DNA of 64,000 nt from Fervidicola ferrireducens (GTDB lineage Bacteria; Bacillota; Thermosediminibacteria; Thermosediminibacterales; Thermosediminibacteraceae). Below the pieces are notes generated by a model. The model worked only from the letters and a program-made list of their open reading frames with translations. It ran no database searches and was not told the origin of the DNA. Position 1 is the stretch's first letter. Every line of letters begins with the position of its first letter. Below, one piece after another: positions 8,518-16,777 of this stretch. The position numbers and the translations under genes are program-made. The DNA lies in NCBI RefSeq assembly GCF_001562425.1, contig NZ_LOED01000004.1, forward strand, positions 1-64,000, read 5' to 3'.

Positions 8518-8549
8518 TAAAAAAGAGACACAATGAGTGTCTCTTTTTT
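8518..8549 (-). terminator. Intrinsic terminator after tsf
   Basis: The perfect stem AAAAGAGACA/TGTCTCTTTT with a CTCATTG-type loop is followed by a T-run on the minus strand. It starts 4 nt after the tsf stop. It is symmetric enough to work in both directions, but no plus-strand gene is nearby. Confidence 0.85.
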
Positions 8550-8553
8550 AGTG

Positions 8554-9168
8554 TTAATCCTGATTGGTTTTTGGTGCAGTCTCTCCTCTTTCAAAACGGG
8601 CAAAGCGGGTGACTGTGATATTTTCACCCAATAAGGCAATTTTTTCCATTATCAACTCAGATACCTTCTTATCCGGATCTTTAATAAACGGCTGTTCTAA
8701 AAGGCAGTTCTCTTCGAAGAATTTCTCAAGTCTGCCTTCAACAATCTTATCTACTATGTGAGCGGGTTTGCCTTCGTTTATAGCTTGCGCTTTAAGTATT
8801 TCCTTTTCTCTTTCCAAAACTTCCTGGGGGACATCATTCCGAGAAATATACTTGGGATTTGATGCTGCAATTTGCATGGCGATATCCTTAACTAGACTTC
8901 TAAACTCTTCGTTTCTCGCCACGAAATCGGTCTCGCAGTTAACTTCCACCAATACACCTATTCTACCTTCTCCGTGTATGTAAGCATCAATAATTCCTTC
9001 GGCTGTTGTACGGCCCACTTTTTTTGCAGCCTTAGCAAGCCCTTTTTCTCTTAATATAACTATTGCCTTTTCTATATCTCCGCCGGCTTCCATCAAAGCC
9101 TTTTTGCAATCCATTACCCCGGCGCCTGTGCGTTCTCTTAGTTCCCTTACTTGTTCTGAACTAATCAT
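8554..9168 (-). CDS. tsf: Elongation factor Ts
   Basis: EF-Ts is the nucleotide exchange factor for EF-Tu. The 204-aa protein starts with the UBA-like domain [19 protein letters not shown] and includes the core motif [17 protein letters not shown], which contacts EF-Tu. The length matches the shorter EF-Ts form common in Gram-positive thermophiles, which lacks most of the second core subdomain. It is co-transcribed with rpsB. Confidence 0.97.
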   Translation of the reverse strand: MISSEQVRELRERTGAGVMDCKKALMEAGGDIEKAIVILREKGLAKAAKKVGRTTAEGIIDAYIHGEGRIGVLVEVNCETDFVARNEEFRSLVKDIAMQIAASNPKYISRNDVPQEVLEREKEILKAQAINEGKPAHIVDKIVEGRLEKFFEENCLLEQPFIKDPDKKVSELIMEKIALLGENITVTRFARFERGETAPKTNQD

Positions 9169-9195
9169 ATCAAAACCTCCCGAAAGATTATTAAA

Positions 9196-9224
9196 GGTAA
9201 GGGATGGAAAAAATCCCCCTTACC
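9196..9224 (-). terminator. rpsB-tsf intergenic hairpin
   Basis: GGTAAGGG and CCCTTACC form an 8-bp stem with a 13-nt loop, followed by TTTAATAATCTTT on the minus strand, 10-40 nt after the rpsB stop. The interrupted U-tract suggests a partial terminator or an mRNA-stability hairpin that sets the S2 to EF-Ts ratio. Confidence 0.5.
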
Positions 9225-9232
9225 TCATGAAA

Positions 9233-9937
9233 TTATCCTTCTGCTGCCATCTGAACTCCTTGCTTGCCTTCGAGTACTGCGTCGGCTATCTTTTCGGTAA
9301 TCAATTTAACAGCTCTTATGGCATCGTCGTTGCCAGGAATTACATAATCTACTTCATCCGGATCGCAGTTGGTATCTACTATAGCTATAATCGGAATCTT
9401 CAACTTTCTAGCTTCCGAAACGGCTATTTTTTCTTTTCTCGGATCTACTATGAAAAGTGCATCCGGCAGGGATGTCATATTTTTAATACCGCCTAAATAT
9501 TTCTCCAAACGCTCTTTTTCTTTCTTGAGGTTTAGTACCTCTTTTTTCGGAAGGACTTCAAAGAGCCCTTCTTCTTCCATGCGTTCGAGTTCTTTCAGAC
9601 GTTCTATACGCTTTTTAATCGTTTTAAAATTGGTCAGCATTCCGCCCAACCAGCGCTGGTTGACGTAAAACATTTCACAGCGTTTGGCTTCTTCCTGAAT
9701 CGACTCCTGAGCCTGTTTTTTTGTACCTACAAATAGAATTTTTCCACCTTCTGCAGCTAAATTCTTTACATACTCATAGGCTTCGTCCAATTTTTTAACA
9801 GTTTTCTGCAAATCAATGATGTAAATACCGTTTCTTTCAGTAAAGATGTATTCTTTCATTTTGGGGTTCCATCTTCTAGTCTGGTGGCCAAAATGGACCC
9901 CTGCTTCCAGCAATTGTTTCATGGAAACTACCGACAT
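9233..9937 (-). CDS. rpsB: 30S ribosomal protein S2
   Basis: S2 is a late-assembling protein of the 30S head. The 234-aa protein begins [21 protein letters not shown] and carries the S2 signatures [17 protein letters not shown] and [19 protein letters not shown]. The ATG at 9937 follows GGAGGT with good spacing. The frame is open to 9976, but the extra codons are leader sequence. It heads the rpsB-tsf operon behind a clear sigma-A promoter. Confidence 0.98.
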   Translation of the reverse strand: MSVVSMKQLLEAGVHFGHQTRRWNPKMKEYIFTERNGIYIIDLQKTVKKLDEAYEYVKNLAAEGGKILFVGTKKQAQESIQEEAKRCEMFYVNQRWLGGMLTNFKTIKKRIERLKELERMEEEGLFEVLPKKEVLNLKKEKERLEKYLGGIKNMTSLPDALFIVDPRKEKIAVSEARKLKIPIIAIVDTNCDPDEVDYVIPGNDDAIRAVKLITEKIADAVLEGKQGVQMAAEG

Positions 9938-9980
9938 TTTTTTACCTCCTTTGGTTTTTTCCTCCGCCGGAATCATCTCT

Positions 9981-10007
9981 CAACGAGACCTTTCGGCACC
10001 CTCGTTG
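9981..10007 (-). promoter_or_regulatory. rpsB 5'-leader hairpin, possible S2 autoregulatory element
   Basis: The roughly 95-nt leader between the predicted start of transcription (about 10032) and the rpsB start contains a hairpin CAACGAG/CTCGTTG with an internal GGTGCCGAAAGGTC apical part. Leaders that bind the encoded protein are known for many ribosomal protein operons, including rpsB in several bacteria. Whether this one does so is inference. Confidence 0.4.
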
Positions 10008-10038
10008 AAATATTTCCAGCGTGTGAATTACCGGTGAT

Positions 10039-10067
10039 AGTATATCATAAAAAAAAACCTTATGCAA
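10039..10067 (-). promoter_or_regulatory. Sigma-A promoter of rpsB-tsf
   Basis: -35 TTGCAT (10062-10067), a 17-nt spacer containing a T-run, and -10 TATACT (10039-10044). Transcription would start near 10032, giving the structured rpsB leader. It lies immediately downstream of the activase gene and overlaps none of its codons except the spacing after its stop at 10080. Confidence 0.75.
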
Positions 10068-10079
10068 TATAATTTTCCA

Positions 10080-11048
10080 CTACACGGCTACATTCTCCGA
10101 CCACCTTCCACATCTGTCTCCCCATCGTGCCATCAATTTATTGTCTACATAAATTTGTACGATTTCGCACAAGTTGGGACACCCATTGCATTCAAAACTT
10201 TCTGCCCTATGCTCTTTAAAGGCAGCTTCAAAACCGTAAAAATTAGTCTGTTTTTGCTTATTTTGAGACATGGCTTTCTTCGCAAGCAATGCAGCCCCTA
10301 AAGCTCCCATCACGTCGAAGTGTTCCGGCACTATGATCTCCATGCCAAGTTCTTCTTCAAAAGCTCTTTTTATTCCGGAATTGGCCGCAACTCCGCCCTG
10401 GAATACCACCGGAGGCTTTATCTCTTTTCCCTTCGCCACGTTTGCCAGGTAATTTCTAACCAGCGCTTGGCACAGCCCTTTTAATATATCCTCAACTTTA
10501 TACCCCAACTGTTGCTTGTGAATCATATCTGATTCGGCAAACACTGCACAGCGGCCAGCAATTCTGGTGGGGTTCTTCGACCTTATGGCAATTTCACCGA
10601 ATAGTTCGATGGGTATTCCGAGCCTTTGGGCCTGTCTGTCGAGAAAAGAGCCCGTTCCGGCGGCGCATACGGTATTCATGGCAAAATCCACAACGATCCC
10701 GTCTCTCAGTATTATTATTTTTGAGTCCTGTCCTCCTATCTCTAAAATAGTTTGGACGGTGGGAATTTCAGATATGCTTGCGACGGCGTGGGCCGTAATT
10801 TCATTTTTTACCACATCGGCGCCTACTATGACCGATGCCAATTTTCTGCCGCTGCCGGTGGTACCTACCCCCTTTATTTTTATATCGTCCTTTAAATCTT
10901 CTTTAAGAATCTTTAAACCACTTTTTATTGCTTCTATAGGTCGTCCTGCAGTCCTTAAGTAAAGCTTCTTCAGCATTTTTCCATGTTTGTCTATCAAAGC
11001 AAAATTAGTGCTTACAGAACCCACGTCAATCCCCAGATAACACTCCAA
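10080..11048 (-). CDS. BadF/BadG/BcrA/BcrD-type activase with C-terminal Cys motif
   Basis: This is an ASKHA-fold ATPase of the 2-hydroxyacyl-CoA dehydratase activator family. Such proteins are homodimers with a bridging [4Fe-4S] cluster that drive ATP-dependent electron injection into partner enzymes. The 322-aa product has the ATP motif GIDVGSVSTN at residues 6-15 and the cluster cysteines in VCAAGTGSFLD and GRCAVFAESD. A C-terminal extension carries CNGCPNLC and DRCGRW, unlike the classic 260-aa HgdC. It overlaps the next upstream gene by 23 nt. No typical acyl-CoA substrate genes are nearby, so the partner is probably one of the two adjacent proteins. Confidence 0.85.
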   Translation of the reverse strand: MECYLGIDVGSVSTNFALIDKHGKMLKKLYLRTAGRPIEAIKSGLKILKEDLKDDIKIKGVGTTGSGRKLASVIVGADVVKNEITAHAVASISEIPTVQTILEIGGQDSKIIILRDGIVVDFAMNTVCAAGTGSFLDRQAQRLGIPIELFGEIAIRSKNPTRIAGRCAVFAESDMIHKQQLGYKVEDILKGLCQALVRNYLANVAKGKEIKPPVVFQGGVAANSGIKRAFEEELGMEIIVPEHFDVMGALGAALLAKKAMSQNKQKQTNFYGFEAAFKEHRAESFECNGCPNLCEIVQIYVDNKLMARWGDRCGRWSENVAV

Positions 11049-12132
11049 ACTCCTTTTCCTCCTTCCTTTCGCGGATCAAATCGACAAACGCCTCAAGGCG
11101 AGTCCTTAATCCCGTTTCGGCAGAATGTTCGTCCAAGACGAATGTCATCACCGGTATAGAATGAATTTTACTTACCATCGGCAAAACACTTTTTGCAACA
11201 ATTTCCGGCATGCATGTAAGCGGGAGAAGGTGAATTACCCCATCAAATCCCTGTTTTGCGTAACTGACAATTTGTGCAACGGATTCCCGACCGTGGCCTC
11301 CTACAAAGCATGGAATATAAGGTTCAGCAAGTTTTGCAAGTACTTCCGGCTCTTTTGATTTCATAAAAGAAGGCAGGAGGTTTTCCCTAACCCATTGGCT
11401 TATGTATATACTTCGTTCTACTAAAACCCCTAGTTCGCCCAACTGTTTTTCTATGTTAAAATTAACAAAGGGTTCTAAAAGGGTATAAATTTCACCCACC
11501 AAACCTACTTTAAGTAAATTTCTTTCTTTAGCTTTTTTTATTGACGAGATTTCTTTTGCAATTTGTTGCCTTGCAAAGGCTAGCTCCTGTTCATCCCTCG
11601 CATTTGATATTAAATTTAATGCCTTTTTATATGCTTTATCGGTCTTACCTTTTTCAAGTTCTACAGCTCTTATGCGATTTACCATCTTTTCCAGTCTATC
11701 TAATAAGATGATCTTCTTCCACGCTAATTTTCCGGCCAGATAAATTTCTTTAAAGCTCTTTTTATTGGTTATATACTTAAATTTTTTTATTAAATCCCAG
11801 AAATGACCTTGAGGGGGTTCTAACACTATCATGTCAAAATCGTAACCCAAATCTTTTAAGATTTCTCTTTGAACTTCCGCGTAATACCCAAAGCGGCAGG
11901 GACCCACCCCTCCGGCCATCACAATGGTATCTGCCCCCATCTCCAGCGCCTCTATGAAATTGCCCAAAGTTACTTTCAGAGGAAGGCAAGCAAACTCAGG
12001 AGAATATTTACAGCCTATCTCCAATGTTCTCTTGCTAGAAAGTGGAGGAACCACCACTTCGGCGCCCAAGTTTTCGAAAAAAGTTCTAAGAGGGATATAT
12101 AGATTTCCCATATGCGGAAAGGTAACTTTCAA
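11026..12132 (-). CDS. 2-hydroxyacyl-CoA dehydratase (HgdB)-like protein
   Basis: This 368-aa protein of the HgdB/FldBC superfamily would bind a [4Fe-4S] or double-cubane cluster and receive electrons from the activase. Candidate Cys ligands are in GCKYSPEFACLP, GGVGPCRFGYY, EPYIPCFVGGHG and LLPLTCMPEI. It contains a mid-protein helical linker at about 125-200. It ends with the DEHSAETGLRTRLEAF motif shared with its neighbour. It is coupled to the genes on both sides by overlaps of 23 and 4 nt. Its substrate is unknown. Confidence 0.75.
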   Translation of the reverse strand: MKVTFPHMGNLYIPLRTFFENLGAEVVVPPLSSKRTLEIGCKYSPEFACLPLKVTLGNFIEALEMGADTIVMAGGVGPCRFGYYAEVQREILKDLGYDFDMIVLEPPQGHFWDLIKKFKYITNKKSFKEIYLAGKLAWKKIILLDRLEKMVNRIRAVELEKGKTDKAYKKALNLISNARDEQELAFARQQIAKEISSIKKAKERNLLKVGLVGEIYTLLEPFVNFNIEKQLGELGVLVERSIYISQWVRENLLPSFMKSKEPEVLAKLAEPYIPCFVGGHGRESVAQIVSYAKQGFDGVIHLLPLTCMPEIVAKSVLPMVSKIHSIPVMTFVLDEHSAETGLRTRLEAFVDLIRERKEEKEFGVLSGD

Positions 12133-13127
12133 TTCCGACGTCTCCCTTCTATTACATCTATGAAAGCTTCCAACCTCGTATTGAAACCTTCTTCGCCGGA
12201 ATGTTCGTCGATATTAATCCGAAGAAAAGGAACCAGCCGGTTACGAGAAAGTTTGCGTTCCAATAGCTCTCCTACGATCGAATCAGGTCCACATCCGAAG
12301 GAAGCAAGATGAATTATCCCATCAAGAGCTTTACCGCAATCCATATAATAGTAAGTGCTTCCTATTATGTTTTTTCCCAAAGTCCAGAATAATCTTTTCT
12401 TAAGATTTTTTGCCCCTGCCGAGATGTTTTTGACCGGTATTATTTCTGGCGTTATGACTTTTATACCATTTTTTTGCAATTTTGTTATTAGATTCATACT
12501 AATATAATTGTCGTATATATTGTAAGGATGCCCTAGTAAAAGGACATTTAAAGTATTTTCTCCAAGGCATTTGTTTTTATGCCTAGAAAAATACGAGGAG
12601 TTAGAATCGAAAAAACTCTTTTGTCCCGAATCCAGAGGAAGTTTTTCGTGGCTTATTTGAAATTTCTTATAGGAATTGAATTTTGTTGAGGCTATCTTGT
12701 ACGCTTTCAAAATAAGCTTTGAAGAATGCCCCAGGTCTGTACCTATCGATTTTGCATGTTCGATGAGGCCTTTTCTGTTTTTATAAACAGAAAGGTTGCT
12801 GTCAATAATTGGAGGCAAATCCGGTATGCTGCTTTTTACCATATCAGGTAAACCTAAAAACTTCGGGCAAATGAATTCTCCAGGTTCGATGCTGATTATT
12901 CTAGGAATAAAAAGAACATCTACTTTCTCTATTAGATCCACTATGTGTCCGTGAAAAACTTTGACGGGCAAACAGGCATCATCAACGGCAAATTCCAAAC
13001 CGTCTTTTAATATCTTTTTATTGGTCGGACTTGACAATATTACTTCGTGGCCTAAAGCTTCGAAAAATGTTTTCCAGAAAGGGTAGTACATGTAATAAAA
13101 TAAAGCTCTTGGAACACCTATCCGCAT
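12129..13127 (-). CDS. DUF2229 / activase-associated protein
   Basis: This 332-aa protein begins MRIGVPRALFYYMYYPFWK, the hallmark of the DUF2229 module found inside the very long CoA-activase fusion proteins of many Clostridia. Conserved Cys occur in DDACLPVKVFHGH, GEFICPKF and ASFGCGPDSIVGE. The C-terminal NIDEHSGEEGFNTRLEAF parallels that of the adjacent HgdB-like protein, suggesting an ancient duplication. Together the three genes look like a split version of the fusion protein. The function is unknown. Confidence 0.75.
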   Translation of the reverse strand: MRIGVPRALFYYMYYPFWKTFFEALGHEVILSSPTNKKILKDGLEFAVDDACLPVKVFHGHIVDLIEKVDVLFIPRIISIEPGEFICPKFLGLPDMVKSSIPDLPPIIDSNLSVYKNRKGLIEHAKSIGTDLGHSSKLILKAYKIASTKFNSYKKFQISHEKLPLDSGQKSFFDSNSSYFSRHKNKCLGENTLNVLLLGHPYNIYDNYISMNLITKLQKNGIKVITPEIIPVKNISAGAKNLKKRLFWTLGKNIIGSTYYYMDCGKALDGIIHLASFGCGPDSIVGELLERKLSRNRLVPFLRINIDEHSGEEGFNTRLEAFIDVIEGRRRN

Positions 13128-13235
13128 TCTAACCCCTTCTCAATCCTTATTAATATTTTCACTTATATTATTCCCACGATTATGTATTTTATTAACTTAA
13201 TTACCAAAGAAAGGTAATTCGTTGAACAAAGAAAT

Positions 13236-13258
13236 AAAGGCATTGTAGGATTGCCTTT
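13236..13258 (-). terminator. Intrinsic terminator after the spoVA-linked membrane gene
   Basis: AAAGGCA/TGCCTTT with a 9-nt loop, followed by ATTTCTTTG on the minus strand, 24 nt past the stop of the 123-aa membrane protein. The remaining roughly 100 bp to the DUF2229 gene is AT-rich and could hold that gene's promoter; I could not pick one confidently. Confidence 0.65.
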
Positions 13259-13281
13259 GGATAGCAAATTTCTATTTTTTG

Positions 13282-13653
13282 TCATTTTCCCAAAATGTAG
13301 AGCACCAAAATTCTTGCAACACCTACCTTTAAAAAGATAAGAGGCCACGGCCTTTTGTACTTAGCAAAAGGATTTATGAATCTCCAAAAACTTATTGAAT
13401 CGCCGTTTTTTAAACCCAGGCCTATTAAGATTAAAATTAATGGAGAAAAATATGGCAGTACGATATTGCTGCCGAGATAATTTATAGAACTAAATATGCC
13501 TCCGGAAATAACTTCGGTAACTTGAGAATTAAAAACGATGGCTACCAGTATATCAATAATGTTTGCAAAAAAACATACCAAAATCACTTGAGCAAAATAT
13601 TTTGGGCTAACTATTAAAGTCGTAAGGAAAATCCCTATAAAATCCAGAAACAT
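13282..13653 (-). CDS. Hypothetical membrane protein downstream of spoVAE
   Basis: A 123-aa hydrophobic protein with about four predicted membrane segments (roughly 5-20, 22-42, 60-85 and 105-120) and a short positively charged loop (FAKYKRPWPL). I do not recognise the family. It begins 15 nt after the spoVAE stop, with a weak Shine-Dalgarno (GATGGG), so it is probably co-transcribed with the spoVA genes in the forespore. A role in spore membrane function is inference from position only. Confidence 0.6.
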   Translation of the reverse strand: MFLDFIGIFLTTLIVSPKYFAQVILVCFFANIIDILVAIVFNSQVTEVISGGIFSSINYLGSNIVLPYFSPLILILIGLGLKNGDSISFWRFINPFAKYKRPWPLIFLKVGVARILVLYILGK

Positions 13654-13668
13654 TTTAAAATCCCATCT

Positions 13669-14025
13669 TCATTTGGGTTTAGGATTAAAAATAAGAGCCA
13701 TGATATAGCCGAAAACTATTGCCGCAGTTATTCCCGCCGCCGTAGCTTTCAATCCACCCGTCAAAATCCCCAATGCACCGGATTTATTAACTTCGTCTAT
13801 GACACCTTTCACCAGTGTGTGTCCGAAACCGGGTAGTGGAACAGATGCTCCAGCGCCAGCAAGGTCTATCAAAGGCTGGTATAATCCTAACCCGCTTAAT
13901 ATTGCCCCTAAAGTTACAAAAACTACAAGGACGTGGGCAGGGCTAAGAGGTGTGAAATCCATCAATATTTGTCCCACCGCACATATAAGCCCACCAACTA
14001 AAAACGCCATTATATAATCGATCAT
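13669..14025 (-). CDS. spoVAE: Stage V sporulation protein AE (SpoVAEb type)
   Basis: SpoVAE is a small integral membrane part of the SpoVA channel that moves Ca-dipicolinate into the forespore and out at germination. The 117-aa product begins MIDYIMAFLVGGLICAVGQ and has about four membrane segments with the conserved GAGASVPLPGFGHTL loop. The ATG at 14025 has GAGGG upstream; the frame extends to 14082, but that overlaps the end of spoVAD. It resembles SpoVAC in its GLICxxGQ opening, a known paralogy. Confidence 0.93.
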   Translation of the reverse strand: MIDYIMAFLVGGLICAVGQILMDFTPLSPAHVLVVFVTLGAILSGLGLYQPLIDLAGAGASVPLPGFGHTLVKGVIDEVNKSGALGILTGGLKATAAGITAAIVFGYIMALIFNPKPK

Positions 14026-14045
14026 TTTTATTCCCTCGCTACAGG

Positions 14046-15059
14046 CTATAGATTTTCTAATGCTACGGCATGAGCGATACACGGAATTGTTTCACCTTGC
14101 TGGACAATAGTAGAATTCATTAAAGCTCCCGTTGCCACGAGAAGAATCTTATTGTATCTACCTTTCTGCATTTCGTTAAAAATATACCCGAACGTAACTA
14201 CGGCAGCGCAAGCACATCCACTTCCGCCTGCATGTACATCTTGTTCGGGGCTGTAAATTAATAGCCCGCAATCAGTATACTTATTTGAAACATCGATGCC
14301 CTTTTGCAGCATTAATTTTTGAGCTATATCCTTTCCTACACTCGCCAAATCTCCTGTTACTATTAAATCGTAATCTTCAGGAGTACGCTTAGAATCCTCA
14401 AGATGCATTACAATTGTGTCAACTGCCGCCGGTGCCATCGCGCTGCCCATGTCGTTTGGATCGACAGCACCCATATCTATTACCTTTCCTGTAGTTACGT
14501 AAGTTATTCTTGGATTTTGATTTTTGGTTGAAATTACAGCAGCCCCAGCGCCGGTTACAGTGCGCTGGGCTGTCGGTGGCCTTTGATTTCCTAATTCTAG
14601 GGGAAATCTGTATTGTCTTTCGGCGGAACAGAAATGACTGGAAGTACCCACTACGATATTATCTGCATATCCTCCGTCAACTAGCATTGCGCCTATTCCC
14701 AAACCTTCTGCAACTGTTGAACACGCCCCGTAAATTCCTAAAAAAGGGTATCCTAATTCCCTGGCGGCGAAACTTGCGGAGATTATTTGATTGAGAAGAT
14801 CTCCAGCTATGAAATACTCAATTTTATCGCTCGGAACACCGCTTTTTTTGACGGCCATTTCTACCGCTTCTTTTAACATTTTCTTTTCTGCTTTTTCCCA
14901 GCTTTTCTCCTGAAATTTAAAATCGCCCAAAATAAGGTCAAAGTAATTTCTCAATGGCCCTTTTCCTTCAACAGGCCCCACAACGGTCGCTGTGGCTATT
15001 ATCGAAGGAGGGTTTTGAAATTTTACCGTCTGGGCTCCGAGTTTTTTTACAGCCATCAT
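14046..15059 (-). CDS. spoVAD: Stage V sporulation protein AD
   Basis: SpoVAD is the soluble, thiolase-fold, dipicolinate-binding subunit of the SpoVA channel. The 337-aa protein shows family segments FLGIYGACSTVAEGLGIGA, GTSSHFCSAERQYRFPLE and GGSGCACAAVVTFGYIF. The start region has two adjacent ATG codons behind GGAGG; the second (15056) has better spacing. It lies between spoVAC and spoVAE, the minimal three-gene spoVA arrangement of many Clostridia, without spoVAA, VAB or VAF. Confidence 0.96.
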   Translation of the reverse strand: MMAVKKLGAQTVKFQNPPSIIATATVVGPVEGKGPLRNYFDLILGDFKFQEKSWEKAEKKMLKEAVEMAVKKSGVPSDKIEYFIAGDLLNQIISASFAARELGYPFLGIYGACSTVAEGLGIGAMLVDGGYADNIVVGTSSHFCSAERQYRFPLELGNQRPPTAQRTVTGAGAAVISTKNQNPRITYVTTGKVIDMGAVDPNDMGSAMAPAAVDTIVMHLEDSKRTPEDYDLIVTGDLASVGKDIAQKLMLQKGIDVSNKYTDCGLLIYSPEQDVHAGGSGCACAAVVTFGYIFNEMQKGRYNKILLVATGALMNSTIVQQGETIPCIAHAVALENL

Positions 15060-15065
15060 ATCCTC

Positions 15066-15518
15066 CTAAAACTTTACCACGTAGTAGATTAATCCGATTA
15101 AAGCAGAAGAGGCAATTCCATAAACAAGAACAGGTCCTGCCACCACAAACATTTTTGCAGCCACTCCAAATACATATCCTTCGCTTTTAAATTCCATTGC
15201 AGGTGCCACGATGGAATTTGCAAATCCTGTGATAGGCACTATTGAACCAGCACCTGCTCTTTTCCCGATTTTGTCGTAAACACCCAGTCCGGTGAGAAAA
15301 GCGCCAAGAAATACTAGAGTGGCCGACGTGGCACTGGGTGCTTCTTTCGTGCTGTCTAAGCCTAAAGAAATATAAAAATTCAATATTAATTGTCCGATTA
15401 AACAAATTAATCCCCCGACTAAAAAAGCCATTACTATATTTTTCAAATATGGAGGTTTGGGTTTTACGTTTTTAACCAACTGCTGATAATCTTTCTGTTC
15501 CTGTGTAATTTTGGCCAT
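15066..15518 (-). CDS. spoVAC: Stage V sporulation protein AC
   Basis: This integral membrane subunit of the SpoVA channel has been described as mechanosensitive in B. subtilis. The 150-aa protein has a charged N-terminus ending KPPYLKNIVMAFLVGGLICLIGQ, then about four membrane segments and the conserved RAGAGSIVPITGFANSIV loop. It is the first gene of spoVAC-VAD-VAE and follows the dodecin gene by 18 nt. Confidence 0.95.
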   Translation of the reverse strand: MAKITQEQKDYQQLVKNVKPKPPYLKNIVMAFLVGGLICLIGQLILNFYISLGLDSTKEAPSATSATLVFLGAFLTGLGVYDKIGKRAGAGSIVPITGFANSIVAPAMEFKSEGYVFGVAAKMFVVAGPVLVYGIASSALIGLIYYVVKF

Positions 15519-15536
15519 TAGACTTCTCCTTTTAAA

Positions 15537-15749
15537 TTATGCTTCGGTACTACCTTCAACTTTAAAAGCAATAGCTACATTGGCTTTGTATTCAACAATT
15601 TTTCCACCCTGAACATTTGCTGTTTGATTTCTCACCTCTATCCCGGTAATGTTTCTTATTGTTTTGCTGGCATCTCGAACAGCGTTTTCAACAGCCTCCT
15701 GCCAGCTATTTTTTGATTCTCCCACTACTTCAATGACTTTTACCGTCAT
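15537..15749 (-). CDS. Dodecin family protein
   Basis: Dodecins are dodecameric flavin- or CoA-binding storage proteins of about 70 aa. This 70-aa product matches the fold pattern, opening MTVKVIEVVGESKNSWQEA, then AVRDASKTIRNITGIEVRNQ, and ending in a beta strand (KANVAIAFKVE). The bacterial flavin-stacking Trp is visible as Trp16. It overlaps the upstream small membrane gene by about 20 nt, and its location between sigF and spoVAC suggests possible sporulation-linked expression. Confidence 0.88.
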   Translation of the reverse strand: MTVKVIEVVGESKNSWQEAVENAVRDASKTIRNITGIEVRNQTANVQGGKIVEYKANVAIAFKVEGSTEA

Positions 15750-15942
15750 TATTTTCCCTCCCTAATTCTTTAAAGTTTTCAATTATATTTTCTCCCATTA
15801 AATAATCTTTATTCTCAAACGGGACGATCACAAGTTTAGCGCTTTTTGGGATTCTCGTTTTTACGTTGTTTATATACATTGCGCCTGCGATTAAAGTTAA
15901 AATTAACAGAAGGGCTATATAAAAAATTTTATTTTTTATCAC
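15730..15942 (-). CDS. Small membrane protein between sigF and dodecin
   Basis: A protein of about 70 aa with one N-terminal membrane segment (IFYIALLLILTLIAGAMYI) and an external or cytosolic tail of about 45 residues rich in charged amino acids. The GTG at 15942 is 8 nt past GAGGGG; the frame is open to 15951. No family is recognised. It overlaps the dodecin gene, implying coupled translation. Confidence 0.5.
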   Translation of the reverse strand: MIKNKIFYIALLLILTLIAGAMYINNVKTRIPKSAKLVIVPFENKDYLMGENIIENFKELGRENNDGKSH

Positions 15943-15997
15943 TACTACCACCCCTCTAAAAATAGTATCTGGTTTTGCTTTAAATGCTATTCATAAA

Positions 15998-16022
15998 CAA
16001 AAAAAGCCTTTTAAAAAGGCCT
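15998..16022 (-). terminator. Intrinsic terminator of the spoIIA operon
   Basis: A GGCCTTTTT/AAAAGGCTT-type stem followed by seven T residues on the minus strand directly after the sigF stop at 16023. It separates the spoIIA operon from the small membrane protein, dodecin and spoVA genes. Confidence 0.8.
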
Positions 16023-16757
16023 TTATTGGGTAAGCATGTTTTTTATTTTTGTTAGAATCTTTTTTTCCAACCTGGATACTTGAACCTGTGTTATACCTAA
16101 AACCTTAGCCACTTCGGTTTGAGATTTTTCTTTAAAGTATCTCAGAATAATAATTTGTCTTTCCAATTTATCCAACCTTGAGAGAGCCTCTTTTACGGCT
16201 ATCTTCTCGATCCACTGACTATGTAACTGCTCGCCGTCGTCAAGTTTGTCTATGTAATAAATAGGAGCTCCGTCTTCCTGGTATGCCACATCATTTAAAG
16301 AAACAATAGGTTGAATGGCTTCAAGACCCATTACTATTTCTTCCGGCGGAACTTCTATCTCTTCAGAAAGTTCGATTATAGTGGGTTCTCTGTTCAATTC
16401 ATATAATAATTTTTCCTTTGCAGATTGTATCTTAATAGTTAAATCCCTAAGCGATCTTGCCATTTTTACAGGAGAGTTATCCCTTATAAATCTCTTAATT
16501 TCCCCTATTATCATGGGAATAGCGTATGTTGAAAATTTAACATTGTAAGTAAAATCGAACTTGTCTATTGCTTTCAATAAACCTACACTTCCGATTTGAA
16601 AAAGTTCCTCAGGTTCATAACCTCTATTTGAAAACTTCTTTACCACACTCCAGACCAGACCTAAATTTAAAGCGACAAATTCGTTTTTTGCTTCCTCATC
16701 TCCTTCTTTCGCTTTTTTTAATAATTGTAATTGCCCTGCCGAACTCTTCAAAGTCAT
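16023..16757 (-). CDS. sigF: RNA polymerase sporulation sigma factor SigF
   Basis: Sigma-F is the first forespore-specific sigma factor. The 244-aa sigma-70 family protein has region 2 (NEFVALNLGLVWSVVKKF; ELFQIGSVGLLKAIDKFD; FSTYAIPMIIGEIKRFIRD), region 3 (DNSPVKMARSLRDL) and region 4 with the helix-turn-helix SQTEVAKVLGITQVQVSRLE. It is held inactive by SpoIIAB, encoded just upstream. The intergenic gap is 20 nt, the classic spoIIAA-spoIIAB-sigF order. Confidence 0.97.
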   Translation of the reverse strand: MTLKSSAGQLQLLKKAKEGDEEAKNEFVALNLGLVWSVVKKFSNRGYEPEELFQIGSVGLLKAIDKFDFTYNVKFSTYAIPMIIGEIKRFIRDNSPVKMARSLRDLTIKIQSAKEKLLYELNREPTIIELSEEIEVPPEEIVMGLEAIQPIVSLNDVAYQEDGAPIYYIDKLDDGEQLHSQWIEKIAVKEALSRLDKLERQIIILRYFKEKSQTEVAKVLGITQVQVSRLEKKILTKIKNMLTQ

Positions 16758-16777
16758 GACCTATACCCCAGAACAAA

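Noticed and set aside
13163-13348. 61-codon minus-strand frame overlapping the spoVA-linked membrane gene
   Set aside because: It overlaps a terminator and a better-supported hydrophobic frame, and has no SD.
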